Positions 18,209 to 28,180 of a stretch of 64,000 nt of DNA are shown here, one piece after another. The position numbers were made by a program, and so were the translations under genes. Source of the stretch: Candidatus Nitrospira nitrosa (lineage in GTDB: Bacteria > Nitrospirota > Nitrospiria > Nitrospirales > Nitrospiraceae). Positions within the stretch are counted from its first letter, which is position 1, and each line of letters begins with the position of its first letter. Below the pieces are notes generated by a model, which saw only the letters and a list, made by a program, of their open reading frames with translations, was not told the origin of the DNA and did no database searches. The stretch is taken from positions 62,001 to 126,000 of the forward strand of contig NZ_CZQA01000001.1 in assembly GCF_001458735.1 (NCBI RefSeq), read 5' to 3'.

Positions 18209-18237
18209 AATATAGCTCAGCCCCATCCGAGTGTCAA
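18209..18237 (-). promoter_or_regulatory. haoA: Near-consensus sigma-70 promoter of haoA
   Basis: On the minus strand TTGACA (18232-18237) and TATATT (18209-18214) are separated by exactly 17 bases, the strongest promoter match in the window. It lies in the 216-base gap between ccmI and haoA, so the hao operon can be transcribed apart from ccm. No terminator is seen after ccmI, so read-through is also possible. Confidence 0.75.
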
Positions 18238-18307
18238 GAAATTTTCATGCATCACAAGCGGAGAACCTCGCAGATTTCTTCATTAAAACCAGACGAATCC
18301 ACTTCGA

Positions 18308-19597
18308 TTACGGCCGTTCCCGATCAATGACGACCGTAATGTTTTCAGCACCGGGCTTGATCGGCTGACTCATCCCTTCCAAATCCCCACTCTCCGGCAT
18401 GGCTTTCCCGGATTTCGATAACCGCGCAACGATGACAACGGTGTCGATATCCGATAACTTTCTCGATGGCATGGGGCTGGTAGAGTCATCCAGCCTGAAC
18501 GTAAATGGAAGATCCTTTCTCGACGCCCTCACGATAGACACCGGCATCGGTGGGCCAGCCACATCCTTGGCAAACACGAACAGCGTATCCGGCAGAGACC
18601 CCTTGTTCGCCAGATTCGGCCCCAGAATCACCTTTCCTGTAATTGCGCGAGACTGACCGGATTGCGTCGTCGGCTTGGCCGGCTTTGCCTGTTCCATTGG
18701 TGGATTCGCCACCAGCATATTCATGCTCGGACCACCGCCCATTCGCCGTTTCGCTTCAGCAATACTGGCTTTGAGCTGATCAGACGATTCTTGATCATCA
18801 GGCGGAAGATAGGTATGGGCATCCTCCCATTCCTTCGCTGCACGTGCAAAGTCTTTCCGGTTGTACGCAATCGTCCCTGATAACATCAGGGCCTTGACGT
18901 TGTGAGGGTCAAGCTTCAACGCCTTTTGGATCAGGGTTTCCGGCCTTCCCTCAAGCTTACGCCCCTGGTGTACGGCGAGGGCATCGGCATAGTCGGCTAG
19001 AAGACCCGCATTGTCGGGATCAAGCTTTGTCGCCCTTTCAAAAATCGGGACTGCATCCGCGTACCGCTCCATCGCCATATAGGATCGAGCGAGCAGCCCC
19101 CATCCGACTCCATCGTTCGGATTTTGCTCTAACTTCTTTCGCAATTGCTCGATAAGCTGGTTCAACCCCTCCGCCATCTGCCCATCACCACCGGGGCCGC
19201 CTTGCGAAGCAACGGACGCCGCTGGATGGGTCATGGCGGCAGGATTCCCCAACGTCCAATAGAGGACACCGCTAGACGCGGGAATAATCATCGCTAATGA
19301 AAGCGCCACAAATCGAAGATTCACAAGTCCTCCCGTGGTCACCGTTGAAGCGTCAGTGGAACCGGTCTCTTCGAGTACACGACGCTCCAGTTCACTCCGC
19401 GCAGCCTGATACTGGTCATCAGTCAGCAAACCGTTGGCAAGATCTTGTTCCAGTTCAGAAAACTGCTGCCGATACACCGGGAGTTTCTTCTCCTGATCGT
19501 TGGTCACGGTCGGCTGACGCATGAACAGCGGGCGCAAGACAAATCCCAAAACGGCAAAAGTCATGGCGGACACGATAGACCAAAATGTTACCGTCAT
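18308..19597 (-). CDS. ccmI: Cytochrome c maturation protein CcmI
   Basis: Two N-terminal helices enclose the CcmI-type loop ('QFSELEQDLANGLLTDDQYQ'). They are followed by TPR repeats ('ARSYMAMERYADAVPIFERA', 'AYNRKDFARAAKEWEDA') and a C-terminal domain of about 130 residues ('KPTTQSGQSRAITGKVILGP', 'PDTLFVFAKDVAGPPMP'), the CycH type. CcmI holds apocytochrome c for heme ligation by CcmF-CcmH. Its ATG overlaps the ccmH stop by four bases; it is the last ccm gene. Confidence 0.9.
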   Translation of the reverse strand: MTVTFWSIVSAMTFAVLGFVLRPLFMRQPTVTNDQEKKLPVYRQQFSELEQDLANGLLTDDQYQAARSELERRVLEETGSTDASTVTTGGLVNLRFVALSLAMIIPASSGVLYWTLGNPAAMTHPAASVASQGGPGGDGQMAEGLNQLIEQLRKKLEQNPNDGVGWGLLARSYMAMERYADAVPIFERATKLDPDNAGLLADYADALAVHQGRKLEGRPETLIQKALKLDPHNVKALMLSGTIAYNRKDFARAAKEWEDAHTYLPPDDQESSDQLKASIAEAKRRMGGGPSMNMLVANPPMEQAKPAKPTTQSGQSRAITGKVILGPNLANKGSLPDTLFVFAKDVAGPPMPVSIVRASRKDLPFTFRLDDSTSPMPSRKLSDIDTVVIVARLSKSGKAMPESGDLEGMSQPIKPGAENITVVIDRERP

Positions 19598-20064
19598 GAG
19601 CGCTTTCCTCCTTCAGCCAGCAACTGTTCGACCCGTCGATGCTCATCTTCCGTGACCGGCACATCAACCACCTTGCCTGCCCGACGCCGTAGCGTGATGA
19701 TCAAGGCGGTTGCGCCAACGATCACCAAGAGAAACGGCCCGACCCACAGAAGTGTCGTCGAGGCTTTGAGTGGCGGCCGATACAGGACAAAGTCGCCGTA
19801 CCGCGCCGTCAGAAATTCGATGATCTCCTGATCGCTCATGTTCTTCGCGATCATTTCCCGCACTTCTCGACGAAGATCTTCGGCAAGCGGGGCATTGGAA
19901 TCGGCCAGAGTCTGGTTCTGGCACACCAGGCAGCGCAGTTCGACGGCAAGATGTTTAAGTCGCGCTTCACTCGCCGGGTCATCAGCCAACGGCCTGGCTT
20001 CACCAGCCCATACTGGCCCGGACAGGAACAGAGCGACGATGAGTGCGGTCCATTGTATGTTCAT
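19594..20064 (-). CDS. ccmH: Cytochrome c maturation thiol protein CcmH
   Basis: The 156-residue protein has a signal peptide, the redox motif 'LRCLVCQNQTLADSNAPLA' with its CxxC pair, 'FLTARYGDFVLYRPPLKAST' and a C-terminal helix, which together define CcmH/CycL. It reduces the disulfide of apocytochrome c before heme attachment, in the periplasm. It overlaps ccmG and ccmI by ATGA junctions, showing tight coupling. Confidence 0.95.
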   Translation of the reverse strand: MNIQWTALIVALFLSGPVWAGEARPLADDPASEARLKHLAVELRCLVCQNQTLADSNAPLAEDLRREVREMIAKNMSDQEIIEFLTARYGDFVLYRPPLKASTTLLWVGPFLLVIVGATALIITLRRRAGKVVDVPVTEDEHRRVEQLLAEGGKRS

Positions 20065-20588
20065 TGTGCTTCAAGCTGCTTAACGAGGGGAATGATCTTC
20101 TTCTCAACTGTTTCAGAATCCAATGGACCAATTTGCTTGTACTGAATGACGCCTTGCTTGTCGATGACGTAAGTCTCTGGGACTCCGTACACTCCGTAGT
20201 TGATCCCAACCCGGCCGGCGTCATCCACGCCCACGACAGGATAGGGATTGCCCCACCGGCTCAACCAGGTCATCGCTTCATCTCGTTGATCCTTATAATC
20301 CATGCCGTAGATCGGCACTTCACCGGACTTCGCCAGCTCCATGAGGACCGGATGCTCCGTCTTGCACCCACTGCACCACGAAGCCCAAAAGTTGAGCAAC
20401 CAGACCTTCCCCTTCATATCCGCCGGAGAAAATACTTTGGTTGGCTCCAGCAGCTGTGGTTGAGAAAAATCCGGCGCGGCCTTCCCGACGAGGGGAGAGG
20501 GAATTTCTCGAGGATTGAGCTTCAGTCCAATCCCGAGAAACACAAGGACGACAATGAAAATGGACAGCGGCAGGAGAAATCGGTTCAT
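20061..20588 (-). CDS. ccmG: Thiol:disulfide interchange protein CcmG (DsbE)
   Basis: An N-terminal anchor precedes a thioredoxin fold with the active site 'NFWASWCSGCKTEHPVLMEL' and the DsbE motif 'GVYGVPETYVIDKQGVIQYK', including the cis-proline. The protein (175 residues) keeps the apocytochrome CxxCH cysteines reduced together with CcmH. It overlaps ccmF and ccmH by four bases each. Confidence 0.95.
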   Translation of the reverse strand: MNRFLLPLSIFIVVLVFLGIGLKLNPREIPSPLVGKAAPDFSQPQLLEPTKVFSPADMKGKVWLLNFWASWCSGCKTEHPVLMELAKSGEVPIYGMDYKDQRDEAMTWLSRWGNPYPVVGVDDAGRVGINYGVYGVPETYVIDKQGVIQYKQIGPLDSETVEKKIIPLVKQLEAQ

Positions 20589-22576
20589 GCCACTTTTCGC
20601 CTTGCCGCCCGATTAGACGCAGGCACATCTTGCTCTTGCCGACGCCAAGCGATACGATACCGGCGATCACTGATGGCGAGCACTCCGCCAAGGGCCATAA
20701 TAAAGCACCCGCCCCAAATCCAGTCAATAAACGGCTTATGGTAGAGCCGCACGCTCCAAGCTCCGTCATCAAGCGGCTCCCCCAATGACACATACAGATC
20801 CCGTAACAACCCGGGATCGATCGCCGCTTCCGTCATGATCTGATTCTGAGCCGTATACCGACGTTTTTCAGGATAGAGAACCGTCGCCTCTCGGCCATCA
20901 CGACTCACCAAGAAGCTCCCACGAGCCGCGGTGTAATTCGGGCCAACAACATCCTGTGCGCCATCGAATCGGAACGTGTAGTCATTGATCGTCGCCGTTT
21001 CTCCAACGTTCATCCGCACATCTTTTTCCGTCTCAAACCCCTTCACCATCGTCACCCCGACGATAAAGACCGCGATACCGCAATGGGCCACAATCATCCC
21101 CCAGTAGGATCTAGGGACAGATGCTAACCGCCCCATGAGGCTATCGCCGGTGACATGCGTCAACCGTTCTCGTAACGACACCACGGCCGTGGTGAAGATC
21201 CAAATCGCCAGTAAGAGGCCAAGGCTGAGCAAGGGCGTCCAATTGCCCATGGCAATCGGCAATGTGATCGCCGTGACCACACTCACACCGAACGCCCACC
21301 GCAGGCGCTTGGTCAGATCTGGCACACTGGCTTTTTTCCACTGAGCAAGGGGACCGATTCCCATCAAGAAAATTGCCGGAGCCATCAACGGAACAAACAC
21401 CGAGTCAAAATACGGCGGCCCGACGGAGATCTTTCCGAGGTCCAGCGCATCCAAGAACAAGGGGTAGAGCGTTCCTAACAGCACCGAGCCCATCGCCGCC
21501 ACCAGCAGCACGTTGTTCGCGAGCAACATCCCTTCACGCGACACTGACGCGAAACTGCCTCCCAATCCGACACGCGGTGCCCGCCAAGCATAGAGCGCGA
21601 GCGACCCGCCGATGACGACAGCTAAGAACACCAAAATGAACATGCCGCGCTTAGGATCTGTGGCAAAGGCATGCACGGAAGTCAGCACACCGGACCGGAC
21701 GAGGAATGTCCCAAGAAGACTCAACGAAAATGCCATGATGGCGAGCAGCACGGTCCAGACCTTGAACCCACCTCGCTTGTCGGTGACGGCTAGCGAGTGC
21801 ACCAAGGCCGTGCCGGCTAACCACGGCATGAACGACGCATTCTCAACCGGATCCCAGAACCACCACCCACCCCAACCCAACTCGTAATAGGCCCAACCAC
21901 TGCCCATCGCAATACCGACCGTGAGAAAGCACCACGCGACAGTCGTCCATGGGCGAGACCAGCGAGCCCAGGCTGCATCGAGATTTCCGCCCAACAGGGC
22001 GGCAATGGCGAAGGCAAAGGCCACCGAGAACCCGACATACCCCATGTACAGCATCGGTGGATGGATCACCATGCCTGGATCCTGCAAGAGCGGATTGAGG
22101 TCACGCCCCTCAGCAGCAGCTGGAATCAGCCGCTCGAATGGGTTGGAAACTGTCAGCATGAACAAAAGAAATCCGATACTGACGAGGCCCATCACGCCAA
22201 GAATACGAGATCGCGTGGACTCGGGAAGATGAGCGGAGAACAGCGTCACCGCAAACATCCAGATGGTCAGAATGAAGGTCCATAAGAGCAGCGACCCCTC
22301 ATGCGCACCCCAGATAGCCGCCAGACGATAATGGAGCGGGAGCTGAGAGTTACTTGTGGCCGCGACGTAGAGGACAGAGAAATCCTTCTCAGCAAAGGCG
22401 TACGCAAGACAACCGAACGCGGTCAGCACCAGGAAAAACTGCCCGCGCGCAGCCGGCTTGGCCACGGCCATCAACGCCGAGTTCCCGACCGCCGCACCGT
22501 AGATAGGAAGAATGCCCTGCACCACGGCAACGCACAGTGCAAGAATCAACGCAAAATGACCGATCTCTGGAATCAT
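20585..22576 (-). CDS. ccmF: Heme lyase subunit CcmF
   Basis: The 663-residue protein has about 15 helices and the tryptophan-rich WWD signature '[20 protein letters not shown]' preceded by '[10 protein letters not shown]', plus '[12 protein letters not shown]'. It transfers heme from holo-CcmE to apocytochrome c in the inner membrane. A C-terminal periplasmic loop ('[20 protein letters not shown]') and final helix complete the family layout. It is coupled to ccmE and ccmG by overlapping codons. Confidence 0.96.
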   Translation of the reverse strand: MIPEIGHFALILALCVAVVQGILPIYGAAVGNSALMAVAKPAARGQFFLVLTAFGCLAYAFAEKDFSVLYVAATSNSQLPLHYRLAAIWGAHEGSLLLWTFILTIWMFAVTLFSAHLPESTRSRILGVMGLVSIGFLLFMLTVSNPFERLIPAAAEGRDLNPLLQDPGMVIHPPMLYMGYVGFSVAFAFAIAALLGGNLDAAWARWSRPWTTVAWCFLTVGIAMGSGWAYYELGWGGWWFWDPVENASFMPWLAGTALVHSLAVTDKRGGFKVWTVLLAIMAFSLSLLGTFLVRSGVLTSVHAFATDPKRGMFILVFLAVVIGGSLALYAWRAPRVGLGGSFASVSREGMLLANNVLLVAAMGSVLLGTLYPLFLDALDLGKISVGPPYFDSVFVPLMAPAIFLMGIGPLAQWKKASVPDLTKRLRWAFGVSVVTAITLPIAMGNWTPLLSLGLLLAIWIFTTAVVSLRERLTHVTGDSLMGRLASVPRSYWGMIVAHCGIAVFIVGVTMVKGFETEKDVRMNVGETATINDYTFRFDGAQDVVGPNYTAARGSFLVSRDGREATVLYPEKRRYTAQNQIMTEAAIDPGLLRDLYVSLGEPLDDGAWSVRLYHKPFIDWIWGGCFIMALGGVLAISDRRYRIAWRRQEQDVPASNRAARRKVA

Positions 22577-23055
22577 AGTGAATCTTTCCTACCTTCAGGA
22601 ACCACGAGCGATTTGCTTTGCTGGGCCCCGGAAGCCTTCGCCTTAGCCATCGCTGCGGCCGCTTCAGGCGGCATATAGTTTTCATCATGTTTCGCCAGCA
22701 CCTCACTGGCCACAAAGGTGCCGTCAGGCGCCAACTGACCCTGTGCAACGGCGCCCTTCCCTTCTTTGAACAGGTCCGGCAATATTCCCTTGTAGGTCAC
22801 GGGCACGCGCTTCGCCGTATCCGTCACCACAAAGTGGACGGTGAGACCATCGCCCTCACGCTTGAGGCTGCCGTCTTCGACCATCCCTCCGATCCGGAAG
22901 GGTCGGCCTTTCGGCACGTCGCCGTTTGCCACCTCGGTGGGCGTGTGAAAGAGCGAAAGATTACTCTTCAATGCATTCATCACCAACCAAGTGGCCACAA
23001 CCACTACCACGAGACCCAACCCGATAAATGCAAACCGTTTATGCCGCGGTTTCAT
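22573..23055 (-). CDS. ccmE: Heme chaperone CcmE
   Basis: After one anchoring helix ('[20 protein letters not shown]') comes the OB-fold domain ('[20 protein letters not shown]', '[20 protein letters not shown]'). The heme-binding His123 lies in '[13 protein letters not shown]', the usual HxxxY arrangement with Tyr127. The frame is open to 23196, but the ATG at 23055 gives the family start 'MKPRHKRF'. It overlaps the end of ccmD by 17 bases. It carries heme covalently from CcmABCD to CcmF. Confidence 0.95.
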   Translation of the reverse strand: MKPRHKRFAFIGLGLVVVVVATWLVMNALKSNLSLFHTPTEVANGDVPKGRPFRIGGMVEDGSLKREGDGLTVHFVVTDTAKRVPVTYKGILPDLFKEGKGAVAQGQLAPDGTFVASEVLAKHDENYMPPEAAAAMAKAKASGAQQSKSLVVPEGRKDSL

Positions 23056-23224
23056 CCGTGCCTCCCAACAACGCAGCACGCTGTTCGGCGCGCGCCGCCG
23101 CCCGTCGTCGCCACAGGGCCAACACTTCCCATGCCATGCACAAAGCCGTAGCGACAAACGAGGTCCAGACATAGAGGCCATAGCCTCCCATTGCAAAAAA
23201 CTCCGATGCGCTCCCCCACTGCAT
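23039..23224 (-). CDS. ccmD: Heme exporter protein CcmD
   Basis: This is a 61-residue protein with one helix ('[20 protein letters not shown]') and a basic tail ('[11 protein letters not shown]'), as usual for CcmD, which helps to release holo-CcmE from the CcmABC complex. The ATG shares its A with the ccmC stop (TGATG). Confidence 0.9.
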   Translation of the reverse strand: MQWGSASEFFAMGGYGLYVWTSFVATALCMAWEVLALWRRRAAARAEQRAALLGGTDETAA

Positions 23225-23973
23225 CAGCGCGCCTCCATTGCTTCAGGCATCGCCGCTGGTTTTTCATCCCAAGTCGGCAGAGACTCCCGCTCATCCATAA
23301 CACAGCGGACCCGAGCAAGGATCACTGCGATACTGTACATCCAAAAGGCGATCGTCATAATGAGCATGGCCATCAGCATGGTCGCCGCCATTTTCGAACC
23401 CGTCGCCATACTCACGGAAGCCCCTTGGTGCAAGGTGTTCCACCATTGAACAGAATAATAGATGATCGGCACATTGACGACCCCAACCAGGGCAAACACC
23501 GCGCTTGAACGATCTGCACGGCGCACGTCATCGATCGAGGTCCGGAGCAACATGACCCCCGCATACTGGAACAAGAGGATCAGTTCCGACGTCAATCGAG
23601 CGTCCCAGACCCACCAAGCTCCCCAGGTTGGCTTCCCCCACATGGCTCCCGTCAACAAGGCTAAAAAAGTAAACATCGCTCCGGTAGGCGCGATCGCTTG
23701 CGCCATCATGAAGGACAGTCTGGCATTGAGCCCCATTCCGACGCCGGCCCAGATGGCCATCACCACGTACAGAAACATCGACATCCAGGCAGCCGGAACA
23801 TGCACAAAGATAATCCGATAGGATTCCCCCTGCTGAAAATCAGTCGGTGCCACAAAGAACCCCATATAGAGGCCAACGACCATCAAGATGACGGCCACCG
23901 CTGCAAACCAGGGGATGAGGCGGCCTGCCAGGGGATAAAACGCTTGAGGGGCTGAATACTTCGACCAAATCAC
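23224..23973 (-). CDS. ccmC: Heme handling protein CcmC
   Basis: The 249-residue protein has six helices and the WWD motif 'PTWGAWWVWDARLTSELILL', with 'FVHVPAAWMSM' and 'YYSVQWWNTLHQGASV', exactly the CcmC pattern. It attaches heme to CcmE. It starts with GTG at 23973 after AAGGA, 16 bases beyond the ccmB stop. Confidence 0.96.
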   Translation of the reverse strand: MIWSKYSAPQAFYPLAGRLIPWFAAVAVILMVVGLYMGFFVAPTDFQQGESYRIIFVHVPAAWMSMFLYVVMAIWAGVGMGLNARLSFMMAQAIAPTGAMFTFLALLTGAMWGKPTWGAWWVWDARLTSELILLFQYAGVMLLRTSIDDVRRADRSSAVFALVGVVNVPIIYYSVQWWNTLHQGASVSMATGSKMAATMLMAMLIMTIAFWMYSIAVILARVRCVMDERESLPTWDEKPAAMPEAMEAR

Positions 23974-23989
23974 GTCCTTGAAATCCTTT

Positions 23990-24673
23990 TTACTCTAAAG
24001 CGATACGTAATGCCGCTGCCGTGGCCCAGGGTGCCAGAAAGAGCGAGAGCACCAGACAGGCGCCGAGCAGCGACAAGTTTGCTTCGCCGCCGGTCCCAGC
24101 CATACTGCTGGTCACGGCGCCGGCCCCGAAGATCAAGACTGGAACGTAGAGTGGGAGCACCAGGAGGGCAACCAGTAGACCACTCCCCCGCACGCCAAGG
24201 ACCAACGCGGCGCCGATCGCACCAATCATACTCAACGTGGGCGTCCCAAGCAAGAGCGACAATACCAGTACCCCCAGCGCCTCCCCCTCCAGGCCGAACT
24301 GTAATCCCAGAAGCGGTGAAAGCAGCACAACGGGGAGCCCGGAGATCACCCAGTGGGCCAACACCTTCCCCAACACCAGGAGCGACAACGGTTGGGGAAC
24401 CAGGACCATTTGTTCAAGTACCCCGTCTAGATAATCCGGGGTAAACACGCGGCTAAGCGACAACAGACACGTCAACAAGGCCGCGACCCACAGCACACCT
24501 GGGGCAATGGTCCGCAAGACAGCCGGCTCGGGCCCGACTCCCAAAGGAAACAGGCTCACGACAATCACCAGGAAAAAGACCGACATCGCGGCATCTGACC
24601 AGCGTCGCATGGCCAACAGCAGGTCCCGCCGGATGATTCCACTGATCGAGTCCCACATACTGGAGTGACTCAT
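23990..24673 (-). CDS. ccmB: Heme exporter membrane subunit CcmB
   Basis: The membrane subunit of the CcmAB transporter has six helices; 'RVFTPDYLDGVLEQMVLVPQ' and 'GTPTLSMIGAIGAALVLGVR' are family segments. The ATG at 24673 overlaps the ccmA stop (ATGA); the longer open frame to 24856 lies inside ccmA and is spurious. 227 residues. Confidence 0.93.
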   Translation of the reverse strand: MSHSSMWDSISGIIRRDLLLAMRRWSDAAMSVFFLVIVVSLFPLGVGPEPAVLRTIAPGVLWVAALLTCLLSLSRVFTPDYLDGVLEQMVLVPQPLSLLVLGKVLAHWVISGLPVVLLSPLLGLQFGLEGEALGVLVLSLLLGTPTLSMIGAIGAALVLGVRGSGLLVALLVLPLYVPVLIFGAGAVTSSMAGTGGEANLSLLGACLVLSLFLAPWATAAALRIALE

Positions 24674-25290
24674 CCAGCCAGCCTCAGCTGTTGCAGCCGC
24701 TCCGAGGGAAGCGCAATCTCCTGATGGGTGACGACGACCACCAACCCCTCCCGTTGCAAATGGGCATGAAGCCGTTGCGTCACCACCGTGGTTGATGCCG
24801 CATCGAGCGACGTGAACGGTTCGTCCAAAAGCCAGAGCGGGCGCGTCGACAGCCACAACCTGGCCAACGCGACTCGACGTTTTTGCCCTTGGGAGAGCAC
24901 TTTAGAGGGCAAGCGATGGACCAGCCGCTTCAGCCCGATCGCCTCTAACGCCTCCTTCGCCCCACGCTCCGAACAGGGCTCCCCGGCAAGCGCCATCGAA
25001 CTCATCAAATTTTCAACCGCCGTGAGATCGTCCTTGATTCCGTTGAGGTGCCCGAGATACATCAGCTGCCCGGAGTAGAGTTCTTTCAGCTGCTGAATAT
25101 CCTGCCCCTCCCATCGCACTGAACCGTCTTCAGGCGGCAATAAACTCGAGAAGATACGGAGCAAACTGGTCTTTCCGCTCCCGTTCTCCCCCACGACTGC
25201 CAACAGCTTCCCCCGCTCAACCTGCACATTGAGATCCGAAAACAGTCGGCGTTCTCCCCGACGGCAACTCAGTCCAACAGCTTGCAGCAT
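24670..25290 (-). CDS. ccmA: Heme exporter ATP-binding subunit CcmA
   Basis: The ABC ATPase has Walker A 'VVGENGSGKTSLLRIFSSLL', signature 'LSQGQKRRVALARLWLS', Walker B 'LWLLDEPFTSLDAASTT' and a switch His ('VVVVTHQEIAL'). Its length of 206 residues is typical of CcmA. The ATG at 25290 (AGGCGG upstream) is preferred to a TTG at 25305. It is the first gene of ccmABCDEFGHI, in which nearly all junctions overlap. Confidence 0.94.
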   Translation of the reverse strand: MLQAVGLSCRRGERRLFSDLNVQVERGKLLAVVGENGSGKTSLLRIFSSLLPPEDGSVRWEGQDIQQLKELYSGQLMYLGHLNGIKDDLTAVENLMSSMALAGEPCSERGAKEALEAIGLKRLVHRLPSKVLSQGQKRRVALARLWLSTRPLWLLDEPFTSLDAASTTVVTQRLHAHLQREGLVVVVTHQEIALPSERLQQLRLAG

Positions 25291-25473
25291 AGTCCGCCTA
25301 TTCAATCAGGAACCGCCGAGAGTAAGGGAACGAGATGCTGAAAAACAAGGGGCGAGACACCCATCTTGCTCTAGAGGCAATCCAACTGCTATCTAAATAA
25401 AGACCAACGGAGTTGACTTCCTGCCGCCATCCATCGTGGCGACGCTTCATCGAAGGTTTGAAGGAGATACATC

Positions 25474-26025
25474 ATGAGTGAACTAGTTTGCATCGCCTTT
25501 AAGGACTCCAGCACAGCCGACCGCGTACTCAACGAACTGCGCGCCATGGAATCGAAGTATGTCCTCGACCTGGAAGACGCCGTCATCGTCATTCGCGATA
25601 TGGACGGCAAGGTCCACCTGAAGCAATGCGTCGATGTGTTCGGGGGGGCCACCACTCATGGTGTCGCGCTAGGCATGTTATGGGGAGGGTTGATAGGTTT
25701 GTTGTTCTTTAACCCCCTTGCAGGCTTGTTGGGAAGCCTCGCAGGCGGAGCCAGCGGCGGAGCGGTCTCTATGGGAGCCAGTGAATTTGGCCTCCTGAGC
25801 GACTATGGGATTCCCGATCAGTTCATCAAGGATTTGGGGAGCACGATCCAGCGAGGCACGTCCGCGATTTTTCTCCTGATCAGGAATGCAGACCAAGACA
25901 AGCTGCTGACAGGCTTCGCCCGGTATGAGGGAACAATTCTGAAGACATCTCTCAGCAAGGAACAGGAAGAAAAGCTGCGGGCAGCCCTGACACACCAGCA
26001 CAAACAAAAGATCGCCAAGGGGTAA
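25474..26025 (+). CDS. DUF1269 membrane protein
   Basis: The 183-residue protein starts 'MSELVCIAFKDSSTADRVLN', continues 'DAVIVIRDMDGKVHLKQ' and has a glycine-rich hydrophobic hairpin ('GVALGMLWGGLIGLLFFNPL', 'AGLLGSLAGGASGGAV') followed by 'SDYGIPDQFIKDLGSTIQRG'. This is the DUF1269 family; function unknown. GGAG stands nine bases before the ATG. It is divergent from ccmA across 183 bases in which no clear promoter was seen. Confidence 0.85.
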   Translation: MSELVCIAFKDSSTADRVLNELRAMESKYVLDLEDAVIVIRDMDGKVHLKQCVDVFGGATTHGVALGMLWGGLIGLLFFNPLAGLLGSLAGGASGGAVSMGASEFGLLSDYGIPDQFIKDLGSTIQRGTSAIFLLIRNADQDKLLTGFARYEGTILKTSLSKEQEEKLRAALTHQHKQKIAKG

Positions 26026-26162
26026 GATTCTCGCTCAGAACAACGTTTGCTCTTCGACGAGCTACGCGAACGCGGGGGTTGCGAACGACCCACGGCTCAG
26101 GTTCGAGCAGAGTTCTTCAATGCACTGAGGACAGGCCTGTCTTTAGGCATTTCCGAAGTCCG

Positions 26163-27473
26163 CTAGGCCTCCTCCTTCTGCTTCCCATCCAACAGACAAC
26201 TGACGTTCATATCGCCCATGACGTTGATCGCCGTGCGACAGCGATCGAGAAACCAGTCCACCGTGAGCAGGACCGGAATGTATTCGACCGGTAACCCAAC
26301 AGCAGTAAGCACCATGGTCATCGTCACAAGACCCGCTTCGGGAATGCCAGCGGCGCCGACCGAGGCGATAATGCTCGTGAGCACGACCATCAGTTGCTGT
26401 TGAACACTCAGATCCACCCCGATCATCTGAGCGATGAACAAAGCTGCCATCGCCTCGTAAAGCGCCGTGCCGTCGTTATTGAAATTCGCCCCAACCAACG
26501 CCCCCATACTGGCGGACTGCTCCCGCAAGCCCACCTTATCTTTAAGCGACGCGTAGGTTATGGGCATCGTGGCAGTGGAGCTGGCCGTGGAAAAGGCCAT
26601 CAGCAGCGCATCGCGCCCACCCCGCAGCAATTGTCCGGGCGACACCCACGAACCAAAACGGATACGAACCAGGTAATAAGCCGCCTGAATCGCAAGCGCC
26701 AGCAAAACACTTACAACAAAGATCCCCAGCGCTTTGAACTGTACAAACCCTTCCGTCCCCACGATGCTGGCGACGATGCCAAAGACCGCCAGCGGGACGA
26801 CTGCGATGATCCAATGCAAAATCTTGATCAGTGATTCCAGGAAGAGCTCGACAAAATGGCCTACGGTTCCAAGAGGACGCTCCCGTTCCTTACGAAGCGC
26901 TATGCCAAAGGCCACCGCAATAAAGATCACACCGATTACCTTGCCATCATCACCGAGCGGCCCCAGCAGACTCTTGGGCACATTCTCAAGGAAGAGGACG
27001 AGCGGATTGGCAGTCTTCGCCGTGTCCTCAGGTGCAGATGACGGCGCAAGTCCAGCCTCCCGCCCTGGTTGAATCACGTTCGCGACAGTGAGGCCGACGA
27101 TGATCGCGACTAACGTATTCAGCAGTAACAACCGTGGGAGCCTCGCCGCGAGTGGCCCATCCAGCTGTGTTGTCATGAATGTGTGCACAATTGCCGCCAA
27201 GATCAACGCCGGCGCAAGCGCACCCAGCAGGCGCAACACCAATTTCCCCGGCATCGCCAGCGAAGCTGCATGGCTACCAAGCAGCAACCCGGTGATGACA
27301 CCAAACACCAAGGCAATCACGATGCGTCCGTAGAGCGGAATATTTTGCCACCGCTCAATCAGACCGATGCCCCGTGACCTAGCACTCGGTTTATCCGAAT
27401 CGTGATCGTCCACAAGCTGTTCCTCCGACACCCCCGCATCGACTACTGAGCAAGCCGCTGAATAATTACACAT
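26163..27473 (-). CDS. Dicarboxylate/amino acid:cation symporter (DAACS family)
   Basis: The 436-residue protein has about eight helices plus re-entrant loops with the family signatures: 'AFSTASSTATMPITYASLKD' (the serine-rich hairpin), 'GALVGANFNNDGTALYEAMA' (the NxDGT transport site) and 'ASVGAAGIPEAGLVTMTMVL'. It probably imports a C4-dicarboxylate or amino acid with sodium or protons; substrate cannot be read. The final part 'VDWFLDRCRTAINVMGDM' holds the Asp/Arg/Asn substrate site. The start is taken at ATG 27473; the frame is open to 27680 without similarity and overlaps the divergent marR gene. Confidence 0.88.
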   Translation of the reverse strand: MCNYSAACSVVDAGVSEEQLVDDHDSDKPSARSRGIGLIERWQNIPLYGRIVIALVFGVITGLLLGSHAASLAMPGKLVLRLLGALAPALILAAIVHTFMTTQLDGPLAARLPRLLLLNTLVAIIVGLTVANVIQPGREAGLAPSSAPEDTAKTANPLVLFLENVPKSLLGPLGDDGKVIGVIFIAVAFGIALRKERERPLGTVGHFVELFLESLIKILHWIIAVVPLAVFGIVASIVGTEGFVQFKALGIFVVSVLLALAIQAAYYLVRIRFGSWVSPGQLLRGGRDALLMAFSTASSTATMPITYASLKDKVGLREQSASMGALVGANFNNDGTALYEAMAALFIAQMIGVDLSVQQQLMVVLTSIIASVGAAGIPEAGLVTMTMVLTAVGLPVEYIPVLLTVDWFLDRCRTAINVMGDMNVSCLLDGKQKEEA

Positions 27474-27678
27474 GCTCAGATATGGGTAAGTACGAGGTGG
27501 AGGATCGTACCAGATCTGGCACACAACTCGTAAAAAAGATACGGCGCGGCTGAGGGACACATTGAAACGATCCTGATTCCTACATCCGGCTCGACATGAC
27601 TCGTTCCATGCGCCAGCCAAGACGGCAGAAATTTCAGAATGAGTGGGCAGACTTAGAATCTTGAGGCAGCATAGAGCC

Positions 27679-28056
27679 ATGAGGCTTGTGACGCTGCTCC
27701 GAGAATCACGATCGACGACGTCAGGAGAATGGCGAGTGTGCTTGAGGTGGTTGAATGCCTATCGAGGGGAACTGTCTGACCTTGGAGTCACTCCAGCTCA
27801 GGCCCGTGCCGTGCTCTATCTTCAACGAAATCCCGACAATTCTATCCAGCAGTGTGCGGTGGTGTTTGGTATCGCCGGCTCAACAATGGGTCAACTGGCT
27901 CGTGGTTTACACCAGAAGGGATGGGTTATCAAACAGCGTTCGCCGCAAGACGATCGCTCCATGCTGCTTGCACTGACCCCGAAAGGCCACATACTGGCCT
28001 GGCTGCTTCACAAACAGCTCAATGCGCGGCTCCCACTCACAGCAAAAGCGTCCTAA
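27679..28056 (+). CDS. MarR-family transcriptional regulator
   Basis: The 125-residue protein is a winged helix-turn-helix: 'SDLGVTPAQARAVLYLQRNP', recognition part 'CAVVFGIAGSTMGQLARGLH' and wing 'KGWVIKQRSPQDDRSMLLAL', then 'TPKG'. It is divergent from the symporter and may control it, though no operator was identified. The C-terminal dimerisation helix is short compared with usual MarR proteins. Confidence 0.85.
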   Translation: MRLVTLLRESRSTTSGEWRVCLRWLNAYRGELSDLGVTPAQARAVLYLQRNPDNSIQQCAVVFGIAGSTMGQLARGLHQKGWVIKQRSPQDDRSMLLALTPKGHILAWLLHKQLNARLPLTAKAS

Positions 28057-28180
28057 CTCGAACTGTCACGGATCGCTAGCCTCCAGACTCCTCTAGGTTG
28101 TATCGACTAGGCTTTCACCTGGAAATAAGACGTGACTACCAGTAATAGTCAAAGACTCTTGTCTTCAAGATTCACAATCC

